64,000 nucleotides of DNA, taken from assembly GCA_965263045.1 (NCBI GenBank), contig CBDHGK010000006.1, positions 1 through 64,000 of the forward strand, given 5' to 3'. Positions 51,840 through 60,590 of this stretch are shown piece after piece. The number at the start of each line of letters is the position of its first letter. Position 1 is the stretch's first letter. A model generated the notes under the pieces. The model had not been told where the DNA came from, did not search any database, and saw only the letters and a list, made by a program, of their open reading frames with translations. This stretch comes from G963664115 sp965263045. Lineage in GTDB: Bacteria > Acidobacteriota > Terriglobia > 20CM-2-55-15. The translations under genes were made by a program, and so were the position numbers.

Positions 51840-53557
51840 ACGCTGACCGACTGCTGGCCCATTACGAACGAATCGCCGACGCGCCTGATGCGATTGCGCG
51901 ATTGCGCCGCTTCATTCTCGACCTGGCCGTGCGCGGCAAGCTGGTGCCGCAGGATCCGAACGACGAGCCGGCATCGGAACTGCTGGAGCGGATCGTGGCG
52001 GAGAGGGCGCGGTTGGTGAAGGCGGGGGAGATCAGGAAGCCGCGGGATATCGACGGCGGCGAGAATGTAATCGCGCTCTTTGAATCTCCCAAATGCTGGC
52101 GTTGGGTAAGGCTCGATGCCGTCGGTGCAATCATTGGGGGAGGCACCCCATCTGCCGGTGACGCCGACAACTTCGCCACCCCCGGGACGGGCGTCCCATG
52201 GCTGACGCCAGCCGATTTAGGCGGTTTCTCGGAACAGTTCATCTCTCGTGGTGCGCGTGATCTTTCTGAAAATGGGCTTCAGACTTCTTCAGCGACCTTG
52301 ATGCCTGCCGGAACTGTGCTTTTTACAAGCAGGGCTCCGATCGGTTACGTCGCAATCGCGGCAAATCCTATTTCGACCAATCAGGGCTTCAAATCTATCG
52401 TTCCCTACGTTCCCGATTGCTCACGCTTCATTGCACTTGCCATGAAGACTTTCTCGGCTGAAATCGACGCGAAGGCCCCGGGGACCACATTTAAGGAAGT
52501 CTCGGGCAAGATCGTCGCAGGTGTTCCATTCCCACTCCCACCCCTCGCCGAGCAGCACCGCATTGTCGCGAAGGTCGATGAATTGATGGAGCTATGCGAC
52601 CGGCTGGCAGCAGCACGGACACAGCGAGAGGCGATGCGGGATCGGATGGGGGCGGGGAGCCTCGTCCGCCTCAATGATCCCGATCCCAACCCGGTGGTAT
52701 TCCGGAACCACGCCGCCTTTGCCCTCGAAAACCTCGCCCCACTCACCACCCGTCGCGACCAGATCAAGGCCATGCGGCAAACCATCCTCAACCTGGCTGT
52801 TCGCGGCAAACTGGTGCCGCAGGATTCGAATGACGAACCGGCGGCTGAACTGCTGAAGCGGATTGCGAAGGAGAAGGCAGGCGAGAGCAAGAAGACCAAA
52901 CCGACAATCAGTCTGACCAGTTCGATCACAAGATGCGACGTGCCATCGGGATGGGTAATTACAGATCTCCAATCCGTGTGTGCATCGATTACGGATGGAG
53001 ATCATCTTCCACCGCCGAAGACCGAGAGTGGAATTCCATTCCTGGTGATCGGCAACGTCCGTAGCCAGACGATTGAATTCACGGGGTCACGATTCGTGTC
53101 GCCGGAATACTATGAAGCCCTAGATCCGATTCGCCGCCCAAGAAGTGGCGACCTTCTTTACACCCTGGTTGGGTCGTATGGGATACCCGTCGTTGTCCGT
53201 GACAATCAACCTTTCTGCGTTCAGCGCCACATTGGAATATTGCGGCCGTCCAACTTCATCGATGTAGGGTTTTTGGGCCGTGCGATGGAGAGCCGTCTGG
53301 TATTCGAGCAGGCAACCGCTTGTGCAACGGGCATCGCCCAAAAGACCGTTCCGCTTTCTGGGCTCAGGCGACTCTTGATCCCCATTCCACCCCTTGCCGA
53401 ACAGCACCGCATTGTCACCAGGGCCGATGAACTGATAGCGCTTTGTGACCGGCTGGAGGCGAGCCTCTCCACCGGAGATGACACCCGCCGCCGCCTGCTT
53501 GATGCTCTGCTGCATGAGGTGTTGGTGATGGGCGCGGACCGGAAGTCCGTGGCCTGA
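51836..53557 (+). CDS. hsdS: Type I specificity subunit S
   Basis: 573 residues with the typical two-half symmetry: a conserved lead (ILDLAVRGKLVPQDPNDEPA) before each target-recognition domain (about 85-235 and 365-535), and a conserved block PPLAEQHRIVAKVDELMELC / PPLAEQHRIVTRADELIALC after each. The TRDs choose the split target sequence, which cannot be told from sequence alone. Confidence 0.92.
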   Translation: MNADRLLAHYERIADAPDAIARLRRFILDLAVRGKLVPQDPNDEPASELLERIVAERARLVKAGEIRKPRDIDGGENVIALFESPKCWRWVRLDAVGAIIGGGTPSAGDADNFATPGTGVPWLTPADLGGFSEQFISRGARDLSENGLQTSSATLMPAGTVLFTSRAPIGYVAIAANPISTNQGFKSIVPYVPDCSRFIALAMKTFSAEIDAKAPGTTFKEVSGKIVAGVPFPLPPLAEQHRIVAKVDELMELCDRLAAARTQREAMRDRMGAGSLVRLNDPDPNPVVFRNHAAFALENLAPLTTRRDQIKAMRQTILNLAVRGKLVPQDSNDEPAAELLKRIAKEKAGESKKTKPTISLTSSITRCDVPSGWVITDLQSVCASITDGDHLPPPKTESGIPFLVIGNVRSQTIEFTGSRFVSPEYYEALDPIRRPRSGDLLYTLVGSYGIPVVVRDNQPFCVQRHIGILRPSNFIDVGFLGRAMESRLVFEQATACATGIAQKTVPLSGLRRLLIPIPPLAEQHRIVTRADELIALCDRLEASLSTGDDTRRRLLDALLHEVLVMGADRKSVA

Positions 53558-53818
53558 CGACCCGCTTGGTGGTTCCGGGGTGGTCAAGATCATCATCGGT
53601 TCGAAGGGAGTTGCGCTCCAGCGAAGCGATGTTGGAGGGAATCTCGAGTAGCGCTTCGTGCACCGATGCCGGTACAAGACGTCGTGAAGCCATTTGCGCG
53701 TCCCAAAAACGATGGTTCCAGTTCCGAAACAGCTCAGCATAAAGAGACGGTCTCGAACCCCTTGAGAGGAACCGACAGTATGCCCACGAGAACCGTCCTG
53801 GAATCGAACGTTAAATAG
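53558..53818. other. Intergenic stretch after hsdS
   Basis: No recognisable gene. The last part leads into a resolvase fragment whose start codon is lost (TAG in place of ATG at 53816). Confidence 0.5.
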
Positions 53819-53912
53819 ACGAACGGCCCGGACCGCAACGGCGACATCCTCGGCTATGTCCGGGTCTCGACTGCAGCACAGGATGCCGCCGGGCAGCAGG
53901 ACTGGCTCCGAG
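53819..53912 (+). pseudogene. Serine-resolvase N-terminal fragment
   Basis: Reads GDILGYVRVSTAAQDAAGQQ, DWLRE, the resolvase start with the catalytic Ser in RVST. The IS21 element begins at 53913. The C-terminal part resumes at 56727. The native start codon is absent. Confidence 0.85.
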
Positions 53913-53998
53913 TGCGTATTCCGGACGATCGTGATCACTGATTCCGATTTAACGTGATCACCCGTCGGTAGCGAAGTTTAGACCTGTTAGGTTCTTCC

Positions 53999-55702
53999 TT
54001 GAAAAAGGAGAACTTGATGGGAACAAGACGGCTATCGATGAGACAGTTACGCGAGATTTTACGACTCAAACACGAACAGAAACTCAGCCACCGGGCCATC
54101 GCCCGAGCCTGCCGAGTGGGAGTAGGGACGGTTTCGGAGTACGTCCGACGGGCGGCACGTGCAGGGTTGGAATGGCCGCTGCCTGAGGAACTGGACGAGG
54201 CCGCGCTTGAAGCGCGGCTGTTTTCCAGCGCGGGACCGGGCTCCCGGGAACGGGTGGTTCCAGATGTCGAGCGGATCCACCAGGAGTTGAAGCGTGTTGG
54301 AGTCACCCTCCACCTGCTCTGGGAAGAGTACCGGGAAGCGAATCCAAAGGGATATGCCTACAGCCAGTTCTGTGTGATCTACGGGCGGTGGGCCCAGAAA
54401 CTGAAGCCCTCGATGCGGCAGGTGCCCCGCGCCGGCGAGAAGACCTTCATCGACTTTTCCGGCAAACGGCCAGAACTGACGGATCCGCGGACGGGCACAA
54501 CTAAACCAGTCGAGTTGTTCGTGGCCGCGCTGGGCGCCAGCGGTTATACCTACGCCGAAGCGACACCGAGCCAGAAACTCGCCGACTGGATCGGCGTACA
54601 TATTCGCATGGTGGAGTTCTTCGGCGGATCGAGCCGGATCTGGGTTCCCGATCAACTCAAGAGTGCCATTACCCTGTCCTGCCGCTACGAAGCAGGAGTG
54701 AATCGCACCTACCAGGATGAGGCAGAACATTACGGCGCCGTTGTCATTCCGGCCCGGCCTCGGAAACCCAAAGACAAAGCAAAAATCGAAGCCACGGTCC
54801 TTCTGGCACAGCGTTGGCTCCTGGCCAGAATCCGGAATCACACGTTCTTCAGTCTGGCGGACTTGAACGGGGCGATTCGAAAGTTGCTGTTGGAACTGAA
54901 CCAGCGGCCGATGCAGAAGCTTCGCGTGTCCCGCCTGGAACTCTACGAAAGGCTGGATCGACCGGCCCTACAGCCACTACCGACCGATCGGTATGAACAG
55001 GCCGAGTGGAAGGGCTGTCGTGCCAATATCGACTACCACGTGACCGTGGATCACCATCCCTACAGCGTGCCCTACCAGTTGATCCAGGAAACCCTGGAAG
55101 CGCGTTACACCGCCTCGATTGTCGAGGTCTACCACAAAGGCCGGCGCGTCGCCTCTCATCCTCGCCGCTACGATCACCAACCGTCGACTCTGTCGGAACA
55201 TATGCCCAGTTCCCATCGAGCCCATGCGGCATGGACACCATCCCGGCTGATCCGTTGGGCGGAGAAAACCGGCTCTCAGACCGGCCGACTGGCCGAGGAG
55301 ATGATAAAACGGTGGCCCCATCCTGAGCAGGGGTACCGCTCCTGCCTGGGATTGATGAGCCTGGGACGCCGCTACGGCGCCCAGCGGCTCGAAGCCGCCA
55401 GTGCCCGAGCACTTCGCTTACAGTCCTATAGCTACCGAACCGTCAAAAACATCCTGTCCTCGGCCCAGGACCGTTTGCCGTTCGAGAATTCCGAAACCCT
55501 ACCCACGCCCCATCACGACAACATTCGCGGCGCCGCCTATTATGCGGAGCCAGAGGAGAGCACACATGCTAATGGAACAAACCCTGGAGAAGATGAACCA
55601 GATGAAGCTATCGGCCATGGTCGAAGCCCTCGAGCAGCAACGCCGCTCGAATCAGTACACGGATCTGAGTTTCGAGGAGCGTCTGGGCCTTCTAGTGGAT
55701 GA
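53999..55702 (+). CDS. istA: IS21 transposase IstA
   Basis: 567 residues. HTH at about 10-60 (LREILRLKHEQKLSHRAIAR, CRVGVGTVSEYVRRA), rve core with FIDFSGKRPEL (D), IWVPDQLKSAIT (D) and PRKPKDKAKIEATVLL (E). The frame runs 137 bases into istB, further than the few bases usual in IS21; the last 45 residues are polar low-complexity. A one-base change near the end could explain that. Confidence 0.92.
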   Translation: MKKENLMGTRRLSMRQLREILRLKHEQKLSHRAIARACRVGVGTVSEYVRRAARAGLEWPLPEELDEAALEARLFSSAGPGSRERVVPDVERIHQELKRVGVTLHLLWEEYREANPKGYAYSQFCVIYGRWAQKLKPSMRQVPRAGEKTFIDFSGKRPELTDPRTGTTKPVELFVAALGASGYTYAEATPSQKLADWIGVHIRMVEFFGGSSRIWVPDQLKSAITLSCRYEAGVNRTYQDEAEHYGAVVIPARPRKPKDKAKIEATVLLAQRWLLARIRNHTFFSLADLNGAIRKLLLELNQRPMQKLRVSRLELYERLDRPALQPLPTDRYEQAEWKGCRANIDYHVTVDHHPYSVPYQLIQETLEARYTASIVEVYHKGRRVASHPRRYDHQPSTLSEHMPSSHRAHAAWTPSRLIRWAEKTGSQTGRLAEEMIKRWPHPEQGYRSCLGLMSLGRRYGAQRLEAASARALRLQSYSYRTVKNILSSAQDRLPFENSETLPTPHHDNIRGAAYYAEPEESTHANGTNPGEDEPDEAIGHGRSPRAATPLESVHGSEFRGASGPSSG

Positions 55703-56327
55703 AGAATGGACGGCCCGGGAGCACCGTAAGCTCACCCGGCGTCTGCGCGTGGCCAAGCTGCGCTACAGCTCTGCATCGCTGGAAAACGTCGACTTCAAAC
55801 ATCGTCGCAGTCTGGACCGTTCCCAATTCCTCGCTCTGGGCTCCTGCGGGTGGATCCGGGACCGGCACAATCTGATCATTTCCGGTCCGACCGGCATCGG
55901 GAAAAGTTTTCTGGCTTCGGCTTTCGTCGAACGAGCCTGCCGGCGCGGTTTCAATGCCGCCTACGTCCGAATGCCCCGGCTCTTGCACCAACTGGCGGTC
56001 GGCCGTGGCGACGGCTCCTACGCTCGTGTTCTGGCACGGCTGGCCAAGACCGATCTGCTGGCCATCGACGACTGGCTCCTGGCCCCGCTACGCGATGCCG
56101 AACGCCGGGACTTGATCGAAGTCGTCGAGGAACGGAGCGAACGCTCCGCCATCTTGATCGCCAGCCAGCTCCCGGTCGCCGACTGGCACGGCGTCATCGG
56201 CGACCCGAACCAGGCCGACGCCATCTGCGATCGCCTCCTCCACAACGCGCATCGCATCGAACTGAAGGGACGATCCATGAGACAAACCAAGGCTGCCCCG
56301 AAACCCTCTTCCAAGGAGCCGGCATGA
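55566..56327 (+). CDS. istB: IS21 helper ATPase IstB
   Basis: 253 residues from ATG 55566 (AGAGGAG upstream). Walker A SGPTGIGKSFLA, Walker B LLAIDDWLLAPL, sensor motif SAILIASQLPVADWHGVI. IstB is a DnaA/DnaC-related AAA+ protein that helps IstA choose targets. The frame continues upstream to 55401 inside istA. Confidence 0.93.
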   Translation: MLMEQTLEKMNQMKLSAMVEALEQQRRSNQYTDLSFEERLGLLVDEEWTAREHRKLTRRLRVAKLRYSSASLENVDFKHRRSLDRSQFLALGSCGWIRDRHNLIISGPTGIGKSFLASAFVERACRRGFNAAYVRMPRLLHQLAVGRGDGSYARVLARLAKTDLLAIDDWLLAPLRDAERRDLIEVVEERSERSAILIASQLPVADWHGVIGDPNQADAICDRLLHNAHRIELKGRSMRQTKAAPKPSSKEPA

Positions 56328-56464
56328 ACCCCACCTGGCGACGAGGTAGTCCAACTCGGACTGGCGTCCGATCGTCGCGGATACGCGATCCTGGCGCGAA
56401 GGATTTTCAGGAATTCAGTAAGGACGGGACGAAGAATGAGAAAGAACCTAAAAAACAAACCAGT

Positions 56465-56561
56465 GGCCTGTGGAAAATGATGGGCTATGGAAATCCACAA
56501 AAAACGTGGATTCCCACAGCCCTGGAAAAGCCTGCGGCTTTCCCACATTTACACACAGGCC
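56465..56561 (-). ncRNA. Three-stem structured element, copy 2 (in IS21 element)
   Basis: Outer stem GGCCTGTG (56465-56472) with CACAGGCC (56554-56561). Stem 2 GGAAATCCAC (56489-56498) with GTGGATTCCC (56506-56515). Stem 3 GGAAAAGCC (56524-56532) with GGCTTTCCC (56536-56544). Same order and loop words as 23247-23356 in the IS3 element. Both stem 2 and stem 3 have an A-C mismatch on the plus strand that becomes G-U on the minus strand, so an RNA would be minus-strand here. Confidence 0.5.
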
Positions 56562-56726
56562 CGGCGATGAATATCAAGATTATGGAAGCATTCAAAACAA
56601 GAATCGTGGACTTCGGGAGGTCTAAACTGAGATCCTAACCCTCACTTCGCTACGGCGGGTGATCACGATGCCCGGAATCACTGATCATGATCCCGGAACT
56701 GGTGATCACGATCAGCGGAATACGCA

Positions 56727-56962
56727 TCCGAGAGGCCGGCGCCATTGCGCATTTCGAGCGGCGACTGATTTCCGAGCGCACCCGCGCCGGTATTGCCGCA
56801 GCCCGGAAACGCGGGCGAACACCCGGTCGCCCCCCGCTTCACCCGGACACCGTTTCGGCCGCCCCAAAAATGATTGAAGCTGGATTGGCGCCCGGCGAGG
56901 CTGCCAAACAGCTCGGCATTGGCAGGGCAACGGCTTACAGAATCGCAAAGGCGGTGCGTTGA
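56727..56962 (+). pseudogene. Serine-resolvase C-terminal fragment
   Basis: After removing IS21 and one TCCGAG copy, the N-terminal fragment joins in frame to give DWLREAGAIAHFERRLISER, then AGIAAARKRGRTPGRPP and a C-terminal HTH (GEAAKQLGIGRATAYRIAKA). The normal roughly 90-residue catalytic middle is missing, so the resolvase gene carried a deletion before the IS21 came in. Confidence 0.85.
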
Positions 56963-57257
56963 AGTCGAAACCCAGGCCCTTCGGTCCCTTAGAGTAATTT
57001 CAGGTACAAACCTTGCGATGACCACAATCCAGAGCGCCTGGCCGCTGGACTGGTCCTCGAAGTCAATGGAGATTTGGGTGCTCGAAATCATGCAGGACGT
57101 AACCAGCTACGACAAGGGAATCGGAGAGATCGAAATTGGAAGAATGATCTAAACAGAAGGACCCCAACTCAATCGGTTGGGGAAGGGGAAGTACGAATGT
57201 CTTTCTGTTGGGCTGAACCTGTTCTCAAATGACTCAGACGCAGAGTGAGTCCGATGG
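56963..57257. other. Intergenic stretch without a recognisable gene
   Basis: About 295 bases, AT-richer than the left side of the window; composition shifts here toward the TIR/HEPN cluster. No convincing gene. Confidence 0.4.
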
Positions 57258-57878
57258 CTATGAATTAGCGCGTCTCATCGGCCTGCTCAAGTCATAATCG
57301 CAACCCGATCTGTCGCTGTAGGTTGCTTCGAGCAGAAAGCGGAGCTTCTCAATATCGCCAGTCACTCGGTCCCAGTTCGTGACAGACACGTAGGCGCCAC
57401 TTTTCAGGAGGTTGTCTGTGATTCTGTCGGGCATATACGGATAACGTGACTCGTAATCCGTTCTGCTCGTGACTGGCACCCACTTGTCGTTATCCGGATA
57501 AACCGTGTTTTTCTCCTCGCCGCCATGTGCTGCCGTATATGTAGTGCAACCTGTTTGAGGCAACTGAATGACAAGGATTCCTGATTTCTTGTTCACTGTC
57601 CCATCAAACATGCTGGAATAGATCTCCCAGTCCACATGCTTTCGTTTCTTTGTTTCAAGCCCAACGAGAACAATCGTGACCGTCGAGTCGCGCAGATAGT
57701 CGTCGCGAATAATCTCCCGTATCCGCTGGTCCGGAAGCGTGTCATCAATCCCACCTGTGTCAACAGATGCATCGACGAACAAGTCGTAAGCCCTATTCAG
57801 AAGGAGCAAGGATTCCTTGTAGCTTCCGTCGTTAGCATCATGGTAACTGATGAACACTTTGTGCTTGCTCTGTAGCAC
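57258..57878 (-). CDS. TIR-like (ThsB/DUF1863-type) domain protein
   Basis: 206 residues from GTG 57878, one base after the stop of the upstream partner; the frame is open further 5' but that overlaps the partner. N-terminal TIR-like domain: HKVFISYHDAND (7-18), LFVDASVDTGG (33-43), STVTIVLVGLETKKRKHVDW with candidate catalytic Glu at 85 (WEIYSSM). This pattern matches the MTH538/DUF1863 TIR-like family that includes ThsB of Thoeris, which makes NAD-derived signals during phage infection. The C-terminal 90 residues (KWVPVTSRTDYESRYPYMPD) are of unknown role. No ThsA-like effector lies next to it. Confidence 0.8.
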   Translation of the reverse strand: MLQSKHKVFISYHDANDGSYKESLLLLNRAYDLFVDASVDTGGIDDTLPDQRIREIIRDDYLRDSTVTIVLVGLETKKRKHVDWEIYSSMFDGTVNKKSGILVIQLPQTGCTTYTAAHGGEEKNTVYPDNDKWVPVTSRTDYESRYPYMPDRITDNLLKSGAYVSVTNWDRVTGDIEKLRFLLEATYSDRSGCDYDLSRPMRRANS

Positions 57879-57879
57879 G

Positions 57880-58347
57880 CTACCCCTCCAGCTCAGAAAT
57901 ATCTTCGATATCTGCCATCTCAGCGAGCATCGCCGTATAGATGCGAAGGACTTTGTGAAGATCCCGCAGTTCGTCTCTAAATTCGGCACCGATTGGGTCG
58001 CCGAATCCCTGTTCGACCGAGATTTTGTGCCACTTTGCGGTAAACGGCCTGATCTTCTGGTTCAAAATAACGATCGCCAGCTTTGTAAATTCCAGGCAGT
58101 CTCGGCCATTCTCTTTGATAATCGAGCGCGTTGTGGGAAATAGGGAATAGACACTGTCCAACGCGGTTTTCTCATCGCCATCCGTCTCTCCTAGCGGTTG
58201 GGTTGTAATCCGCGTCAGCAATTCGATGTAGAGTTCCCAAGCGGCGACCTTATCGGGTTCCTTCGGGCTCCACTCCATCTCCAAGAATGGCGGCTTTATC
58301 TTGAGGGACGTCATGTCCCAGTTCTCCAGCCATTTGCCCCATTTCAT
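57880..58347 (-). CDS. Helical partner protein of the TIR-like gene
   Basis: 155 residues. All-alpha, with the block AAWELYIELLTRITTQPLGE, then SVYSLFPTTRSIIKENGRDC, VILNQKIRPFTAKWHKISVE and RDELRDLHKVLRIYTAMLAE. I have a memory of similar proteins next to TIR-like genes but cannot name a family. The stop is one base from the TIR gene start, so they are translationally coupled. It may sense infection, scaffold the TIR protein or restrain it. Confidence 0.65.
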   Translation of the reverse strand: MKWGKWLENWDMTSLKIKPPFLEMEWSPKEPDKVAAWELYIELLTRITTQPLGETDGDEKTALDSVYSLFPTTRSIIKENGRDCLEFTKLAIVILNQKIRPFTAKWHKISVEQGFGDPIGAEFRDELRDLHKVLRIYTAMLAEMADIEDISELEG

Positions 58348-58609
58348 CGACGAACCCTCTGTTTATCCACAATCGCAGCCAATATCGTAATCGGCTGCCG
58401 TCGTGTCACACAAGCATCCCTTGTCGGGGCTCCTGCCTTCGGGCGTTTTCCTGTGGGTCGGCGGCTGGAGTCGCGAAAGCGGTGAAAGTTCGGTGTTCAG
58501 AAGAGCTTACACACGACCCTATGTCGCATTACGTACCTTTGTTGGAATAGAACCTAGAAGTGCTGTTCAGAAGTTAAATTGTCGTCGCCGTTGCGTTGCG
58601 GCCCCGCTG
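58348..58609. other. Gap between TIR pair and HEPN gene
   Basis: 262 bases without a recognisable gene; it may hold the promoter of the minus-strand TIR pair. GTTTATCCACAATCG near 58361 resembles a DnaA-box-like word but is isolated. Confidence 0.4.
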
Positions 58610-59494
58610 CTACTTCTTCAGTCGCCACATTTCCTGAAGCTTCGCGACATTCGGCAACTCTCGGTTGTCGATGCATGTGATGAACGACCTCCGAGCAACG
58701 TCAAAACTCGACATGAGTTGCTGTGCCTCCGGCGAGCGAGACGCATGAGCAGAGTTACCTCGGGCTTTGTATAGCAATTTAAGTTGTTGAAACAACCGCT
58801 CTCTCTCGGCGCCAGGAGGCTCCAAGAGTACGGCCAACGAGGATGCCAGATTCTTCGTGATCTTACTGCGTCCGGGCCGCACCAAGGTCTCCAATGCGGC
58901 CCAAATCATTACGATCGCACTACCGACCGAGTGCGCCCAGATTACGCTATCGAATGTTTGGAATGCACGCCCGAACGCTTGGTCATCCATCAGCTCAGAT
59001 CCGGGCCTGAGCGCCTCGCGCACCCACGACAAGTGCTTTTCCTCGATGACTTCTGGCGGATCAGGCACCGTAAGGAATTGCCGGGGCAATGTCTCGATCG
59101 GCCACAAGATGGGTTCGATCGAACTCCCCGCAACACTCGAAAAGGAAGTGTCGGACACAACTGGCATCCTCAACGTTGCACCGGTCAATAACCGTAGTAG
59201 TGCCAGGGTCAACCATAGGGTATTGAGGCGATCGAATTCCGTCGGACGCGCGCCCTGGTGCAATGCAACTTCAATTTCGACATCCAAGGATCCCCCACCA
59301 CGCGTCGTTTTCCATGGTCCAGGATGGTGACGATCGGCGCACTCCGGTCGCCGGAAGGCAAGTATGTATGGCGACATCACGTGAGCATAAGTCTTCCGAA
59401 GGACCAAACCCTCGCAGACCTCAAACTCATCCACGCCGAGCACAGCCCCTGCCAACCCGCCAAACAACGGTATGTTCTCTGGATGTTTGTCCAT
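58610..59494 (-). CDS. HEPN-domain (ApeA-like C-terminal) protein
   Basis: 294 residues. The C-terminal 120 residues have the HEPN plan: VGSAIVMIWAALETLVRPGR, KITKNLASSLAVLLEPPGAE and the RX4H RNase motif R245-GNSA-H250 (LLYKARGNSAHASRS). The N-terminal 170 residues form a separate domain (FRRPECADRHHPGPW, LNTLWLTLALLRLLTG) of unknown type. HEPN proteins with RX4H cut RNA, often in abortive anti-phage defence. It lies on the same strand upstream of the TIR pair and could be part of the same locus. Confidence 0.75.
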   Translation of the reverse strand: MDKHPENIPLFGGLAGAVLGVDEFEVCEGLVLRKTYAHVMSPYILAFRRPECADRHHPGPWKTTRGGGSLDVEIEVALHQGARPTEFDRLNTLWLTLALLRLLTGATLRMPVVSDTSFSSVAGSSIEPILWPIETLPRQFLTVPDPPEVIEEKHLSWVREALRPGSELMDDQAFGRAFQTFDSVIWAHSVGSAIVMIWAALETLVRPGRSKITKNLASSLAVLLEPPGAERERLFQQLKLLYKARGNSAHASRSPEAQQLMSSFDVARRSFITCIDNRELPNVAKLQEMWRLKK

Positions 59495-59680
59495 TACGGT
59501 GAATAGCCTATCCGAGCCAGCGCCGCGCTTCGAACACTCTCTAAGTTAGTCTCGCAAGCGTTGTTGTACGGATCGGGACGGAGATGGAATTCGACGGATG
59601 TGTTGCAACTTTCAAAAAAAGGCAGGAGAGCGATGGGTCGAGTCGAATAAAGGGTACCGAGCAGATTCGTGAAATACACG
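59495..59680. other. Intergenic DNA with mobile-element repeat
   Basis: 59599-59636 (TGTGTTGCAACTTTC, then GGCAGGAGAGCGATGGG) recurs at 63917-63955. 59650-59666 (AGGGTACCGAGCAGATT) recurs at 62444-62460. These are probably ends or scars of shared elements. Confidence 0.5.
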
Positions 59681-60295
59681 CTAAGGGCTCGGCTTGAGCC
59701 CTCGGGTGCTCATGAAGCTGTAGAGGGTCGTACGGGACACACCCGTGAGCTTGGCGATGGCGGTCTTGGAAACGCCCAACTCGAGGAAGCGCCGGATGTC
59801 GTCCTCCTTGCCACTGAGCCGTGAGACGCCCAGCGAGCCCTTCGGGCGCCCGAGCTTCCGGCCCGAGGCCCTGGCCTGGGCGAGGCCCTCGCGGGTGCGC
59901 CCGGAGATCAGGTCGCGCTCGACCTCGGCGAACAGCGCGAAGAGGGTGGTCATGACTTTGGTCTGGATGTCGCGCTTGCCCTCGATGCGGATGTTCTCCT
60001 TCATCGCCACGAAGGCGACGCCTGCCGTGGCGAGGGCGTCGAGGATGGCGACGATCTGACCCAGCGACCGACCGAGCCGGGAGAGTTCGCTGACGACCAA
60101 ACGGTCGCCGCGCTGAAGGACGTTCATCAGCTCGTCGAGCCGGCGGCGCTTTTCGGAAGCCTGTCCAGAGGCGGTCGCCTTGATGAAATCGTCGATGCGG
60201 AAGTCGTGTTTGCGTGGGTACTCAAGGATGGCGAGGCGCTGCCTGCGCACGTCCTGCTGCGCGGTCGAGACCCTCAGATAGGCAACGGTTTTCAC
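59681..60295 (-). CDS. Tn3-family-type serine resolvase
   Basis: 204 residues from GTG 60295 (VKTVAYLRVSTAQQDV), choosing the start typical of this resolvase family; the frame runs upstream to 60451 (ATG 60367 also possible). Catalytic Ser in RVST, then SELSRLGRSLGQIVAILDAL, FALFAEVERDLISGRTREGL and a C-terminal HTH (GVSKTAIAKLTGVSRTTLYS). It resolves cointegrates at a res site; no transposase gene is next to it. Confidence 0.9.
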   Translation of the reverse strand: MKTVAYLRVSTAQQDVRRQRLAILEYPRKHDFRIDDFIKATASGQASEKRRRLDELMNVLQRGDRLVVSELSRLGRSLGQIVAILDALATAGVAFVAMKENIRIEGKRDIQTKVMTTLFALFAEVERDLISGRTREGLAQARASGRKLGRPKGSLGVSRLSGKEDDIRRFLELGVSKTAIAKLTGVSRTTLYSFMSTRGLKPSP

Positions 60296-60590
60296 GGCCT
60301 GACCATGGAATACGGCTTCTGGTATTTTATCTGACAGATACGGAACATAGAATGCATCACGTTCCATGCTACTGAACTGTTCGGTCGTAACGGGCGTTTG
60401 TTCCTGACAGACTCCTGCTGGTCTGCGACCCTGACGTCTCGTCAACCGCATCCTTCGGCATGGCTTTTCTTCTCAATCAGATCAGGCCCGGCACAGCAGC
60501 CCGAAGATTGGCCGTCCGGATTTTCGATAGGATGGCCGCAGGGTTTAACTCTTTAGCCGACGACGACCGCAAAGCGGAAAGGAAAATACA
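60296..60590. other. Resolvase upstream region
   Basis: Contains a segment (60396-60455, TTTGTTCCTGACAGA and CGACCCTGACGTCTC) that matches 62640-62695. A res site may lie here but I cannot place its subsites. GGAAAGGAAAATACA at 60576-60590 is the ribosome binding site of the next gene. Confidence 0.4.

Larger units (their letters stand above)
53913..56726 (+). mobile_element. IS21-family insertion sequence
   Basis: 2814 bp, bounded by TGCGTATTCCG (53913-53923) and CGGAATACGCA (56716-56726), with internal repeats of the word GTGATCAC near each end as in IS21 elements. Flanked by a 6-bp duplication TCCGAG on both sides. It carries istA and istB on the plus strand and a three-stem structure near the right end. 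Confidence 0.93.

Noticed and set aside
57258..57989. Longer form of the TIR-like gene starting at 57989
   Set aside because: The extra 37 residues overlap the partner gene in another frame and the TIR fold begins at HKVFISYH; GTG 57878 is better placed.
58358..58370. Isolated DnaA-box-like word TTTATCCACAA
   Set aside because: A single copy without a cluster or Rep gene nearby; not evidence of an origin.
59681..60451. Longer resolvase starting at ATG 60451
   Set aside because: The added N-terminus is not protein-like and family members start at KTVAYLRVST, so GTG 60295 is preferred.
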